From Streptomyces cylindrosporus (GTDB taxonomy: Bacteria; Actinomycetota; Actinomycetes; Streptomycetales; Streptomycetaceae), in assembly GCF_022698165.1 (NCBI RefSeq), contig NZ_JALDAY010000024.1:1-64000 (forward strand): a stretch of 64,000 nt of DNA. Direction: 5' to 3'. Each line of letters begins with the position of its first letter. Position 1 is the stretch's first letter. The translations under genes were made by a program, and so were the position numbers. Below, in pieces: positions 34,514 to 41,892 of this stretch. Below the pieces are notes generated by a model, which worked only from the letters and a program-made list of their open reading frames with translations, made no database searches and was not told the origin of the DNA.

Positions 34514-34547
34514 GGCCCTGGCCGCCGTGCTCCTGGCGACCGGGGCC
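34514..34547 (+). terminator. Terminator (first copy of a repeated type)
   Basis: GGCCCTGG pairs with CCGGGGCC (one T-G pair), followed by TTG. Loop and flank (GGCGACCGGGGCCTT) match the terminator at 36.14 kb. Confidence 0.6.
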
Positions 34548-34600
34548 TTGCCGTGTCGTGGGCCCGGTACGATCCCGCCCAAGCAACCTCCGGGGGATTC

Positions 34601-35029
34601 ATGCGTCACACCGTCACCAGAGCCGCCGTCGCCGTCCTGCTGTCCACGCTCACCGCCACAGCCTGCGGCAGCAGCAACAGCGGTACGGGCGGCAGCAAGC
34701 CCGCCACCACCGGCACCCCATCCCCGACCACCAGAGCCGAGCGGGAAGGCCAGTACATCCTCGCCTCCCAGGACATCCCCTTCACCAGCCGACGCCCCTC
34801 TAACGACGAGCTGCTCGCCTACCCACCCAAGTGGTGCGCGGCCCTGGACGACGGGCACTCCGTGGAGTGGATGTTCTCCGGCGGAGGCGGCGACCTGTAC
34901 CCGATCGGCCTCGACTGGGGCACCAAGGAGGCGAACGCCGACCGGCTCCTCATCGCCGGTGTGAAGGCGTACTGCCCGAAGTACATGGACGCGGTCACCG
35001 CCGAGCTCCGGGAGACCGGCGCGTACTGA
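34601..35029 (+). CDS. Small lipoprotein, DUF732-like
   Basis: 142 residues. Signal peptide with AAVAVLLSTLTATACG, where the Cys fits a lipobox, then a Ser/Gly/Thr-rich spacer and a compact domain with ASQDIPFTSRRPSNDELLAY and AYCPKYMDAV resembling the mycobacterial/Streptomyces DUF732 type. Exposed on the outer face of the membrane. Phage lipoproteins often act in superinfection exclusion; that role here is inference. Confidence 0.62.
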   Translation: MRHTVTRAAVAVLLSTLTATACGSSNSGTGGSKPATTGTPSPTTRAEREGQYILASQDIPFTSRRPSNDELLAYPPKWCAALDDGHSVEWMFSGGGGDLYPIGLDWGTKEANADRLLIAGVKAYCPKYMDAVTAELRETGAY

Positions 35030-35055
35030 CCTGGCAGAAGGTCAGACGGCTTCGG

Positions 35056-35364
35056 TCAGTCATTCTGTTCGCCCTCCGCCGTCGCGCGCTTCCTGGGTCG
35101 CGGTGTCCGGCTGTGCCCGCGCGCGATGCCGGAGACCCGTTCGGGCTTGACCTTGAGGTGCGGGGCCATGTCGGTGTAACTGATGCCGTCGCGTTCGTTC
35201 AGGGTCACGACGACGTGTTCCCGGCGCTTGCGCAGGGCCTTCTGCAGGTCGGGGATCGCCCGGAGGGCGACGCTGAGCAGGGCGGCCTGCTCGATGGTCT
35301 CGGGTCCCTCGAACAGGCTGGCCAGCGGTTTGAAGACCTCGGGGAGCTCGGGTGGTTCGTTCAT
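35056..35364 (-). CDS. Small HTH regulator, probably leaderless
   Basis: 102 residues. Helical N-terminus (AALLSVALRAIPDLQKALRK), then an HTH (VVVTLNERDGISYTDMAPHL, VKPERVSGIAR) and a basic tail. The -10 element TAGAGT ends only seven bases from the ATG, so the mRNA is predicted to start at or next to the ATG. Three palindromes lie in the promoter. Likely repressor of its own gene and of the divergent gene. Confidence 0.68.
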   Translation of the reverse strand: MNEPPELPEVFKPLASLFEGPETIEQAALLSVALRAIPDLQKALRKRREHVVVTLNERDGISYTDMAPHLKVKPERVSGIARGHSRTPRPRKRATAEGEQND

Positions 35365-35370
35365 GCGGCA

Positions 35371-35441
35371 ACTCTAGTGGGTACCCGCTAAAAAATCTAG
35401 TGGGTACCCACTTGACGCGATTGATGGGTACCCACTAACTT
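35371..35441. promoter_or_regulatory. Divergent promoters with three GTGGGTACCCAC-type operators
   Basis: Palindromes at 35375-35390 (TAGTGGGTACCCGCTA), 35399-35412 (AGTGGGTACCCACT) and 35425-35434 (TGGGTACCCA), spaced 23 and 24 bases, about two helical turns. Rightward: -35 TTGACG (35412-35417), 18 bases, -10 TAACTT. Leftward: -10 TAGAGT at 35376-35371. Outer palindromes touch each -10. Confidence 0.8.
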
Positions 35442-35497
35442 GGAGGTATCGCAAGCAGCACGACACCTTCAGAACTCAACAGAGAGGGAACCCGGAA

Positions 35498-35692
35498 ATG
35501 GGCCACAAGATCCAGATCAAGGACGGCAACGGCAACATCGTCACCTCGTACCCCGTCTCCGACGACCAGGTGGCGGCACTCGACAGCGTCGAGCTCGCCG
35601 GCGGCTGCCACGACAGCTCCCACAAGATCGAGCTGGTCGACGGAGGCACCATCGTCCACCGGGAGAGCGGCGTCGGCGAGTGGAACCAGTAG
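35498..35692 (+). CDS. Small protein under the GGGTACCC switch, unknown
   Basis: 64 residues: MGHKIQIKDGNGNIVTSYPV start, a small beta structure and ELAGGCHDSSHKIEL. Preceded by AGAGGGAA. The only gene on its transcript before a terminator, so it is the direct output of the three-operator switch. No family recognised. Confidence 0.6.
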   Translation: MGHKIQIKDGNGNIVTSYPVSDDQVAALDSVELAGGCHDSSHKIELVDGGTIVHRESGVGEWNQ

Positions 35693-35700
35693 ATCAACCG

Positions 35701-35726
35701 AGGGGCCTGGGGAAACCCGGGCCCCT
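35701..35726 (+). terminator. Terminator after the 64-residue gene
   Basis: AGGGGCC pairs with GGCCCCT, with inner GGG/CCC, directly behind the stop. Confidence 0.65.
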
Positions 35727-35780
35727 ACGCACCGTCCTTGGCAGCCGAGTCAGTCCGGCCCCGCGACGAAAGGCCAGCTC

Positions 35781-36119
35781 ATGATGGACACCAACAGCGC
35801 CTTCGCCGCCTACGGCATCCACATCCCCGTCAAGGCCTCCGCCTGGCAGGCCACCGAAGGCCTCGACGAGCAGCTCGCCCAGCTCCCCGACTGCCCCGAC
35901 GTCAGCTACATGGCCGGCGGCGACGACACGCAGGAGCAGCTGTTCCTGGTCACCTACCGCGAGTACGTCCCGCCCGGCACGCACGTCCGTGCCGACGCCA
36001 CCCCGGAGCACCGCGCCGTGTGGGATGCGCAGCTGGCGCGTGCCGTGTCCGCGCTGGGCTTCGGCGACCTGGACGGCTTGCAGGAACCGGCCTGGCTGTG
36101 GATCACCGAGGTGTCCTGA
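35781..36119 (+). CDS. Protein of unknown function
   Basis: 112 residues, starts ATGATG after GAAAGGCC. Contains YGIHIPVKASAWQATEGLDE and QLFLVTYREYVPPGTHV. Compact mixed alpha/beta, no motif recognised. Followed by a textbook terminator. Confidence 0.55.
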   Translation: MMDTNSAFAAYGIHIPVKASAWQATEGLDEQLAQLPDCPDVSYMAGGDDTQEQLFLVTYREYVPPGTHVRADATPEHRAVWDAQLARAVSALGFGDLDGLQEPAWLWITEVS

Positions 36120-36140
36120 CCCGACGCCCCTCCCCCGCCG

Positions 36141-36177
36141 GGCCCCGGCCGCCGTCCCCCTCTCGGCGACCGGGGCC
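36141..36177 (+). terminator. Intrinsic terminator (second copy)
   Basis: Perfect GGCCCCGG/CCGGGGCC arms, 21-base loop, then TTTCG. Shares loop edge GGCGACCGGGGCCTT with the terminator at 34.5 kb. Confidence 0.7.
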
Positions 36178-36210
36178 TTTCGCGTGCTCGCGCCTGGAAG
36201 ACTGGCGGTC

Positions 36211-36447
36211 ATGAGCAGCGAGTCCCGTCCCGCCGAGCCTGGTGAGCTGTGCACGTGCGGCCGGCAGGCCACCGTCGTGTACCCCACCCACGACTACGGT
36301 GACATCGGGCACTGCGGGCAGGAAGGCGCCCAGGCCCGGCCGGTACTGCCGTGCCCGTGGTGTGGCGCCACCCGGGCACACACCACGTGGGGGCTGACGG
36401 TGCGCTGCCCCAACTACACGCTGCGCCCGCCCGCCCCGGACGACTGA
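36211..36447 (+). CDS. Small zinc-ribbon protein
   Basis: 78 residues. Cysteine pairs ELCTCGRQ and PCPWCGATRAHT with a later RCPNY make a likely zinc site. Short gap after a terminator, so it needs its own promoter. DNA, RNA or protein binding all possible. Confidence 0.55.
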   Translation: MSSESRPAEPGELCTCGRQATVVYPTHDYGDIGHCGQEGAQARPVLPCPWCGATRAHTTWGLTVRCPNYTLRPPAPDD

Positions 36448-36593
36448 GCGGGGGAACGCGGGCAGCCGTGCCGCGGCATGCTGGGCGTGTCCCTGCATGG
36501 GACGACCCTGTAAGCGCCGCCACGACCCGCCCCGAGCGGCGAGCGGAAGAGCTGGGGAGCCCCGGACCGACGCAATCCGGGGCTACTTCGCGC

Positions 36594-36824
36594 CTACGCC
36601 CGATCCTGCCCCGCAGTCGGCAACTCCGTATGCCCCTCCGACCAGTGGTTCATCCACCCACAGGCACACGCATACCGGCCGTTCACTCCCGAGATCTGCG
36701 TACCGCACTGGCGGCAGTCCGTCGTGGTGATCTCCTGCGAGTCCAGGAACGCGGCCGCGGCAGCAGCCGTCTCCGGCGGCGGGGCGGCCGCCCTGCGGCG
36801 CGGAGCGTTCTTCGACCGGGTCAC
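36594..36824 (-). CDS. Small zinc-ribbon protein, possibly leaderless
   Basis: 76 residues from a GTG that overlaps the previous gene by four bases. Basic start (TRSKNAPRRRAA), Ala-rich helix, then CRQCGTQISGVNGRYACACG, a likely zinc ribbon. A TAGGGT hexamer lies seven bases before the GTG and might give a leaderless mRNA. Opposite in direction to its neighbours. Confidence 0.5.
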   Translation of the reverse strand: MTRSKNAPRRRAAAPPPETAAAAAAFLDSQEITTTDCRQCGTQISGVNGRYACACGWMNHWSEGHTELPTAGQDRA

Positions 36825-36940
36825 GACGGCGACCCTACCCGCGGGGCCGCCGCCGAACCCGAGATGGGGCCGCAGTTCGGGCACAGCCAGGAGCCGTTCG
36901 GGCCCTGCTGGGCCTGCGCTCCGCAGTTGGGGCAGTTCAC
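36821..36940 (-). CDS. 39-residue zinc-ribbon microprotein
   Basis: GTG start with GGGGAGG six bases upstream; stop overlaps the next start (GTGA). Sequence starts VNCPNCGAQAQQGPNG and continues SWLCPNCGP, two perfect CPNC knuckles. The ribosome site and coupling make it more likely real than chance. Function unknown. Confidence 0.6.
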   Translation of the reverse strand: MNCPNCGAQAQQGPNGSWLCPNCGPISGSAAAPRVGSPS

Positions 36941-37130
36941 GGTCGGCCTCCCCAGGGGTTGGTGGGCACCGTCCAGGGTGACGCGCCCGCGAGCCGGGCG
37001 GTAGAGGCGCGGGGGTGTAGCTGCGGGCCCGGCCCGAGGAACTCCCCCCGGGACGGGCCCGCCGTCACGTACGGGGCTAACGAGCGGGCGGCGTCCGGGT
37101 TGCGGTGGGGCGGGGATCCATCACGTCGAA
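36941..37130. other. Gap before promoter P2
   Basis: A leftward 45-codon frame (VTAGPSRGEFLGPGP) could be coupled to the 39-residue gene, but has no ribosome site. Otherwise nothing recognised. Confidence 0.3.
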
Positions 37131-37163
37131 CCTATGGCTAAGCAATGGGATATGGGTTAGACT
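37131..37163 (+). promoter_or_regulatory. Regulon promoter P2 (shared operator)
   Basis: CCTATGGCTAAGCAAT then GGGATATGGGTTA. -35 TGGCTA (37135-37140), 17 bases, -10 TAGACT (37158-37163). The palindrome is imperfect here (ATGGCT-A-AGCAAT). Reads into the long rightward operon from 37196. Confidence 0.85.
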
Positions 37164-37195
37164 GGCAGTATCGACCAGCCACCGAGGGGAACCCC

Positions 37196-37489
37196 ATGAC
37201 GGACATTCAGCTCGCCGCCGACACCACGTCCACGCAGCAGGCTAGCCCGGTCGTCTGGATCCTCTCGAAGGGAATCCTCCAGGAAGGCGGCGACATCATC
37301 GACGTCTACCTGGACCGCGAACTGGCCCTCGGCGACTTCCTCACCCACGCGGCACAGATCGCACAGGGCAACGGGAAGATCTATAACCCGCGCGCGAGCG
37401 ACGACGGGGCCCTGCACCTGTCCGGCATGTCCGAGTGGCTCGCCCTCGAACCGCACACCGTCCGCACCAAGCGGTCCCTGGGCGCCTGA
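37196..37489 (+). CDS. First gene behind promoter P2, unknown
   Basis: 97 residues, ATG after GAGGGGA. Contains WILSKGILQEGGDIIDVYLD and GDFLTHAAQIAQGNG. Alpha/beta, no motif recognised. Early gene by position. Confidence 0.6.
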   Translation: MTDIQLAADTTSTQQASPVVWILSKGILQEGGDIIDVYLDRELALGDFLTHAAQIAQGNGKIYNPRASDDGALHLSGMSEWLALEPHTVRTKRSLGA

Positions 37490-37581
37490 CCCCCGTGCCC
37501 CCGCCGTTGTGCGGGGGCAACGCGCTGCCCGCGCCTGCGGCAGCCTGAAACCAGCCCCAACCCGCCCCGGAGGCCCCGCCC

Positions 37582-38082
37582 ATGGCAGACCACACCGCCA
37601 TCGACCGCATCCCGATCGGCCGCAGCGTCACCTACGCCGTCCGCGGCGCACCTGAGATCGGGGACGAGTACAACACGGCGCGCACCATCGCCCCCACGGA
37701 GATCACCCTCAACTACCGGGCCGTTGCCGACGGACAGCTGGGCCGCGTCTCCGTGTACGTGAAGGGCTGGTGGATGCAGGATGGCAAACGCGTCCCGATG
37801 GACAAGCCCGTCGGACGCTGGCTCTACGGCGATCCGGACGCGTGGCCCAAGTGGCTGGCGGAAGAGGCGCGCCTGCACGATCCGGACACCTCCACGCCCC
37901 CGTCAGCCGACCACGCGGCCATCTACCTCGACGAGGACGGCGACCCGTGGATCGAGTACTTGACCTCCCCGCGCAGTGACCACGTCGTGCCGCTCCAGAT
38001 AGTGTCCGTGGAGGCCGTGGACCGTACCGAGTTGGAGGGCAGGATTGGCCCGCTGACCCTGATCGGGTGGTGCAAGCAGTGA
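37582..38082 (+). CDS. Phage accessory protein, paralogue of the next gene's N-terminus
   Basis: 166 residues, CCCCGGAGG before ATG. RVSVYVKGWWMQDGKRVPM and AWPKWLAEEARLHDP resemble the first 100 residues of the following gene product. Tryptophan-rich beta fold. Unknown function. Confidence 0.55.
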   Translation: MADHTAIDRIPIGRSVTYAVRGAPEIGDEYNTARTIAPTEITLNYRAVADGQLGRVSVYVKGWWMQDGKRVPMDKPVGRWLYGDPDAWPKWLAEEARLHDPDTSTPPSADHAAIYLDEDGDPWIEYLTSPRSDHVVPLQIVSVEAVDRTELEGRIGPLTLIGWCKQ

Positions 38083-39203
38083 CCAACACGCAGCACGGAC
38101 CGACCACGACGGTCGCCGGCCAGTCCATCGCCCTCCACGTCACCGGCTACCCCGACATCCCCAACCGGTGGGGCACCGGCCACATCCGCGTCACCGGCCT
38201 GCGCCTCGACTACGGCAACTCCCGCACCCCCGACGGCCGGCACGTCTTCATCACCGGGACCTGGGTCCGCGACGACGGCGAAGCCACCGACGCGCCCATC
38301 GACCGCTACTACGACGCCATCGACGGCGACACGAGCGACTGGCCCGACTGGATCGCCGAACTCGCCCAGCAGAACAACCCGAGCGCCGGTCCCGGTCGTG
38401 CCGACGGCAGCCTCCGCGACCACATCGTCGACGTGCTGGACACCGCGTTCGAGTCCTTCGACCCGGAGGCCACTGAGGACGCCCAACTGTCCGGCCACCT
38501 CGCGGACGCTGTGCTGGCCGGGCTGCCCGCCGACATCGAGCGCCTGCATGACCAGATCCTCACCCTGCAAGCCGAACTCGCCCAGATGCGGGACCTGCTG
38601 CGCCGGGAGAACCAGCGGGCGAACGACGCGATCGACCGCGAGGAGACCGCCGAGCAAGCAGCCGTCGAGGCGTCCTCCGACCGGGGCGCCGTCCTGGCGT
38701 GGGCCGCCGACTTCGCCGAGGAGGTCGCCGAGAAGCTTCGCGCCCACCACGAGTTCGAGCGCAGCAATGGCGCCCTGGACGTGATGACCGAGCTGCGCCG
38801 TCTGGCCGCCGAGGCGCAGCAGACCGAGTGCTCGGCGTCGATCTCCGGTTCCTGGCTGCGCGAGTGCGAGTCCGAGCCCGCGTGCGACACCGAGACGCTG
38901 TGCGGGCCCGGGCCGAGCCAGTGCGACGCGGAGTCTGGCGAGCCGTGCACGAACCACGAACGCGAAGCGGCCCACGCCGAGGGCGAGCACTGCTTCTGCG
39001 GACCCGAGTGCCAGGACGCCGAGCCGCCCCGCGAGGAGACGGGCGCCGCGCTCGCCCGCTACATCGCCGACCGGCCGATGAGCGAGATCCAGGCAGCGAT
39101 CCGGATCCTCGGCTGGCCGACGCTGCGCTTCGAACTGACCGAGATCGACGGTCCGCGCGACCACTCCCTGTGCGGCGTCTCCCCCTGCGCGGACTGCCGA
39201 TGA
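38079..39203 (+). CDS. Multidomain accessory protein with coiled coil and Cys-rich end
   Basis: 374 residues; GTG overlaps the previous stop by four bases. Domains: tryptophan-rich beta domain (1-105) like the preceding protein; helical region with coiled coil about 155-215 (LHDQILTLQAELAQMRDLL); Cys-rich segment about 265-330 (CESEPACDTETLCGPG, EHCFCGPECQD) probably metal-binding; helical end. No known family. Could be a regulator or anti-host factor. Confidence 0.55.
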   Translation: MTNTQHGPTTTVAGQSIALHVTGYPDIPNRWGTGHIRVTGLRLDYGNSRTPDGRHVFITGTWVRDDGEATDAPIDRYYDAIDGDTSDWPDWIAELAQQNNPSAGPGRADGSLRDHIVDVLDTAFESFDPEATEDAQLSGHLADAVLAGLPADIERLHDQILTLQAELAQMRDLLRRENQRANDAIDREETAEQAAVEASSDRGAVLAWAADFAEEVAEKLRAHHEFERSNGALDVMTELRRLAAEAQQTECSASISGSWLRECESEPACDTETLCGPGPSQCDAESGEPCTNHEREAAHAEGEHCFCGPECQDAEPPREETGAALARYIADRPMSEIQAAIRILGWPTLRFELTEIDGPRDHSLCGVSPCADCR

Positions 39204-39658
39204 CCGGCCAGCAGCAGGAGCAGCCCAGGATCTGCTACTCGTGCGGCCACCCCTGGGACTCCCACGACACGAACGCCGACGGCCATCGCTCCTGCCGGTC
39301 CGTCAGCCACCCGTCCGGCGTCTCCTGCGCGGACTGCCGCACCATGCTGACCACCGAATACCGGGAACAGCTCCAGGACGAGCGGGACGCCGACGGGTTC
39401 CAGGCCGTGTGGGGCGCCTACAAGGTCACCCTGGACGACGCGCGCCACGCCTTCGGGGCCAGCGCGCCCGCGTTCTTCTCCGACATCCACCAGTCCGCGG
39501 TCGCCTCCGCGCTGATCGCCTACCGCAAGCAGGTGGCCGCCGAGGTGCGCATGCTGTGCGGCTGCTGCGGTGACAACCGGGACCGCATGCGCCGCATCCA
39601 CGTCCTGCTCGGCCTACCCACCGACGAATTCGACGACCTCACCGAGGAGGAAGGGTGA
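39200..39658 (+). CDS. Zinc-finger accessory protein
   Basis: 152 residues. N-terminal zinc-like pairs ICYSCGHPWDSH and CADCRTM, helical middle, then a second cluster LCGCCGDNRDRM. Four-base overlaps on both sides. The C-x2-C plus His pattern suggests nucleic-acid binding. Unknown function. Confidence 0.55.
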   Translation: MTGQQQEQPRICYSCGHPWDSHDTNADGHRSCRSVSHPSGVSCADCRTMLTTEYREQLQDERDADGFQAVWGAYKVTLDDARHAFGASAPAFFSDIHQSAVASALIAYRKQVAAEVRMLCGCCGDNRDRMRRIHVLLGLPTDEFDDLTEEEG

Positions 39659-40473
39659 CCGACACCCTGCCCGCGCCGCACGCCTGCTGGCACTGCGAGG
39701 ACGAGGACCCCGCCGTCTGCCTCGGCAACCCGGCCCACCCGCACTACAACAACGGCCTCATCCCCCTCGCCGAGCGGGTCATCAAGCCCGGCTGCCCGTT
39801 CTGCGACATCGTCGCCAGCCAGGCCCCCGCCCAGGTCGTGCGGGAGTGGGACGACACCATCGCCATCACCCCACGCAACCCGGTCGTCGACGGACACACC
39901 CTCGTCATCCCGAAGACGCACGTGGAGGACTTCGCGGCCGCCGCCTACGTCGCCTCCCGCACCATGAGCAAGGCGTCGATCCTCGCCCACAAGATGGGCG
40001 GCCCCATGAACCTGATCACCAGCAAGGGCCCGGAAGCCACCCAGACCGTCTTCCATCTCCACGTTCACCTAGTTCCAAGGGCCGTCGACGACGGGCTGGC
40101 ACTGCCCTGGAACTCCGGGTACGAGGACCTCACCGGCTGCGAGGACAAGCGGGCCGCGTTCCAGCGCGGCTACCAGCGCGGCCAGGAACGCCAGGAGATG
40201 CGCACCGCCGAACACGTCCGCTGGCTCCAGGCCACCCTGTACGAACTCCGCCAGGACCGCGACCCGGACGGGCTGCGGGACCGCATCACCGACCTCGAGT
40301 ACGCGCTGGCCGGCTGGGACCGGCTGATGACCGGCCGGATACGGGAGGGCATGCAGCCGGAGTGGAAGGCGCAGGCCGCCGAGTACCTGACCAAGCTGAC
40401 CGCGCTCGAGCGGGAGCTGGCCGTCCTGAAGGGCGTGCAGCCGTCCAACGCGACCGGGGAGCGCCCGTCATGA
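39655..40473 (+). CDS. HIT-domain protein with phage-type C-terminal extension
   Basis: 272 residues. CPFCDIVASQ at about 47-56, VVDGHTLVIPKTHVEDF at 77-93, and the histidine triad VFHLHVHLVPR at 132-142 (HxHxH) define a HIT nucleotide hydrolase. An N-terminal Cys-rich stretch (CWHCEDEDPAVC) and an about 110-residue helical extension (ALAGWDRLMTGRI) are extra. HIT enzymes split nucleotide phosphoramidates or dinucleoside polyphosphates. Possible role in signalling nucleotide removal (inference). Confidence 0.8.
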   Translation: MTDTLPAPHACWHCEDEDPAVCLGNPAHPHYNNGLIPLAERVIKPGCPFCDIVASQAPAQVVREWDDTIAITPRNPVVDGHTLVIPKTHVEDFAAAAYVASRTMSKASILAHKMGGPMNLITSKGPEATQTVFHLHVHLVPRAVDDGLALPWNSGYEDLTGCEDKRAAFQRGYQRGQERQEMRTAEHVRWLQATLYELRQDRDPDGLRDRITDLEYALAGWDRLMTGRIREGMQPEWKAQAAEYLTKLTALERELAVLKGVQPSNATGERPS

Positions 40474-40940
40474 CCGAGCAGCCCGAAGAGCAGCAGACCG
40501 CGGAGAAGCGCCTCCAGGCGGTCACGGAGGCCGTCGTCCTGTGGCGGGACCGTCCGGGCGGCGACGTCGGCCTGGCCATCGCCCTCGCCGGCATCCTCGA
40601 CATCGAGCAGCCCGAACCCCCGGCCTCGGCCGCCCTGGTACGGATCCTGCGGGAATGCGACCGCATCGAACGCGAAGTGCGCGCCAACCCCACGAACGCG
40701 GACTTCGACGGCGCCTACCTCGCCTGCCTGAAGCACATCCGCGAAGCCGCCGGGCCCGCCCTGGACGACGCCGACCCCAGGCAGGCCGCCTACGACGCCG
40801 TGTTCGCCTACATCCGGCAGCAGCCGCGCGACTTCCTGCCCACCACCGTCGTCGACCGCAACGCCATGATCTGGCACGCCGTACACGCCGCCCTCGACGC
40901 CGCAGGCGTCCCCAACACCCAGCAGCAGAAGGAGACCTGA
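40470..40940 (+). CDS. Helical accessory protein, unknown
   Basis: 156 residues, ATG overlapping the HIT stop. Mainly helical: VGLAIALAGILDIEQ, LVRILRECDRIEREV, NAMIWHAVHAALDAAG. No family recognised. Confidence 0.55.
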   Translation: MTEQPEEQQTAEKRLQAVTEAVVLWRDRPGGDVGLAIALAGILDIEQPEPPASAALVRILRECDRIEREVRANPTNADFDGAYLACLKHIREAAGPALDDADPRQAAYDAVFAYIRQQPRDFLPTTVVDRNAMIWHAVHAALDAAGVPNTQQQKET

Positions 40941-40941
40941 C

Positions 40942-41718
40942 GTGGGAGCAGCAGCCCTGCACCTCGCGCACGCCCACCAGCCCGCACCGCCAAAGTCCCG
41001 CAAGCCGAAGCGCAAGGGCGGCGGAGACGGCGGCAAGTTCGCCCAGTACGCCTCCCGCATCTACCAGGACGACCGGGCGAACACGGAGACCCGCAGCCTG
41101 CTCCTGGCCATCGCCTACGTCATCACCATGGTTCCCCTCGACGACGAGCGCAGCGTGTGGAAGGAGACCGCCAAGACCCTCGGCCAGCCTCGTCTGCGCC
41201 ACCGCGGGTCCCTCCAGGAGCTGGTGCGCGGCGACATCCCGACCTACGAGGCGCCCGGGCATCGGTACGGCACCGACCCCATGGACCAGCTGTGCGCCGG
41301 ACCGCGTGTCCGCCCGCACCCCGACGGCCCGGACGACTGGCGCAACAAGGAGAAGCTCTGCGGAGCCCGCGCCCAGGACAAGGTCATCGAGAAGGACCCG
41401 GTCACCGGATGGCACACCAACCGGTGGTTCTGCACCCGCCACCGCGACCACCTGGTGCGCGTGCGTGAGCAGGTCCGCGCGCAGAACGAGGCGGCGCCGG
41501 AGCCGATCCCGAACAAGGGCGGCCTGCTGCCGTGTTACTTCGACTCGGACTGGGTGCGCGTGTACTCGTGGGCGCTGGGTTGGGACTGGAAGCCATCGGC
41601 GTCGTACGGCTACCGGGCCGACGACTGGCCCGTGCCCGGGCGTGACCCGAATCCGGTTGTGCAGCGGGCCCGTCTGCGCCTCGTCATCGGGGGCGCCGAC
41701 CTCGAGGACGACGCGTGA
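40942..41718 (+). CDS. Conserved-looking phage protein with Cys/His cluster
   Basis: 258 residues from GTG. Basic start (PKSRKPKRKGGGDGG), then RIYQDDRANTETRSLLLAIA, and KLCGARAQDK...WFCTRHRDHLV which could bind metal, and an aromatic end (WALGWDWKPS). Its layout resembles actinophage early proteins of unknown function. Coupled to the small gene that follows. Confidence 0.55.
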   Translation: MGAAALHLAHAHQPAPPKSRKPKRKGGGDGGKFAQYASRIYQDDRANTETRSLLLAIAYVITMVPLDDERSVWKETAKTLGQPRLRHRGSLQELVRGDIPTYEAPGHRYGTDPMDQLCAGPRVRPHPDGPDDWRNKEKLCGARAQDKVIEKDPVTGWHTNRWFCTRHRDHLVRVREQVRAQNEAAPEPIPNKGGLLPCYFDSDWVRVYSWALGWDWKPSASYGYRADDWPVPGRDPNPVVQRARLRLVIGGADLEDDA

Positions 41719-41888
41719 GCGGCCTGCGCCCCGATTTCGTCGAACACGCCAGCACCGACGCCATCCGCGCCCAATACGAACGCGCCCAGGCTCTCGCTGA
41801 CCTGTGGGCCGACCGGGCAAGAGATCTGTTCCTGCTGCTCTGCCAGCGTGAAGAACAGGTCAACGCGACCGGCCGGCGGCCGTCCTGA
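41715..41888 (+). CDS. Small helical protein at the operon end
   Basis: 57 residues from a GTG overlapping the previous stop by four bases. Helix with AIRAQYERAQALADLWADRA, and an end (NATGRRPS) close to that of the HIT protein (NATGERPS). Five bases from the convergent regulator's stop. Confidence 0.5.
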   Translation: MSGLRPDFVEHASTDAIRAQYERAQALADLWADRARDLFLLLCQREEQVNATGRRPS

Positions 41889-41892
41889 CCGG

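Noticed and set aside
36934..37066. Leftward 45-codon frame before the 39-residue zinc gene
   Set aside because: No ribosome site; only weak coupling evidence.
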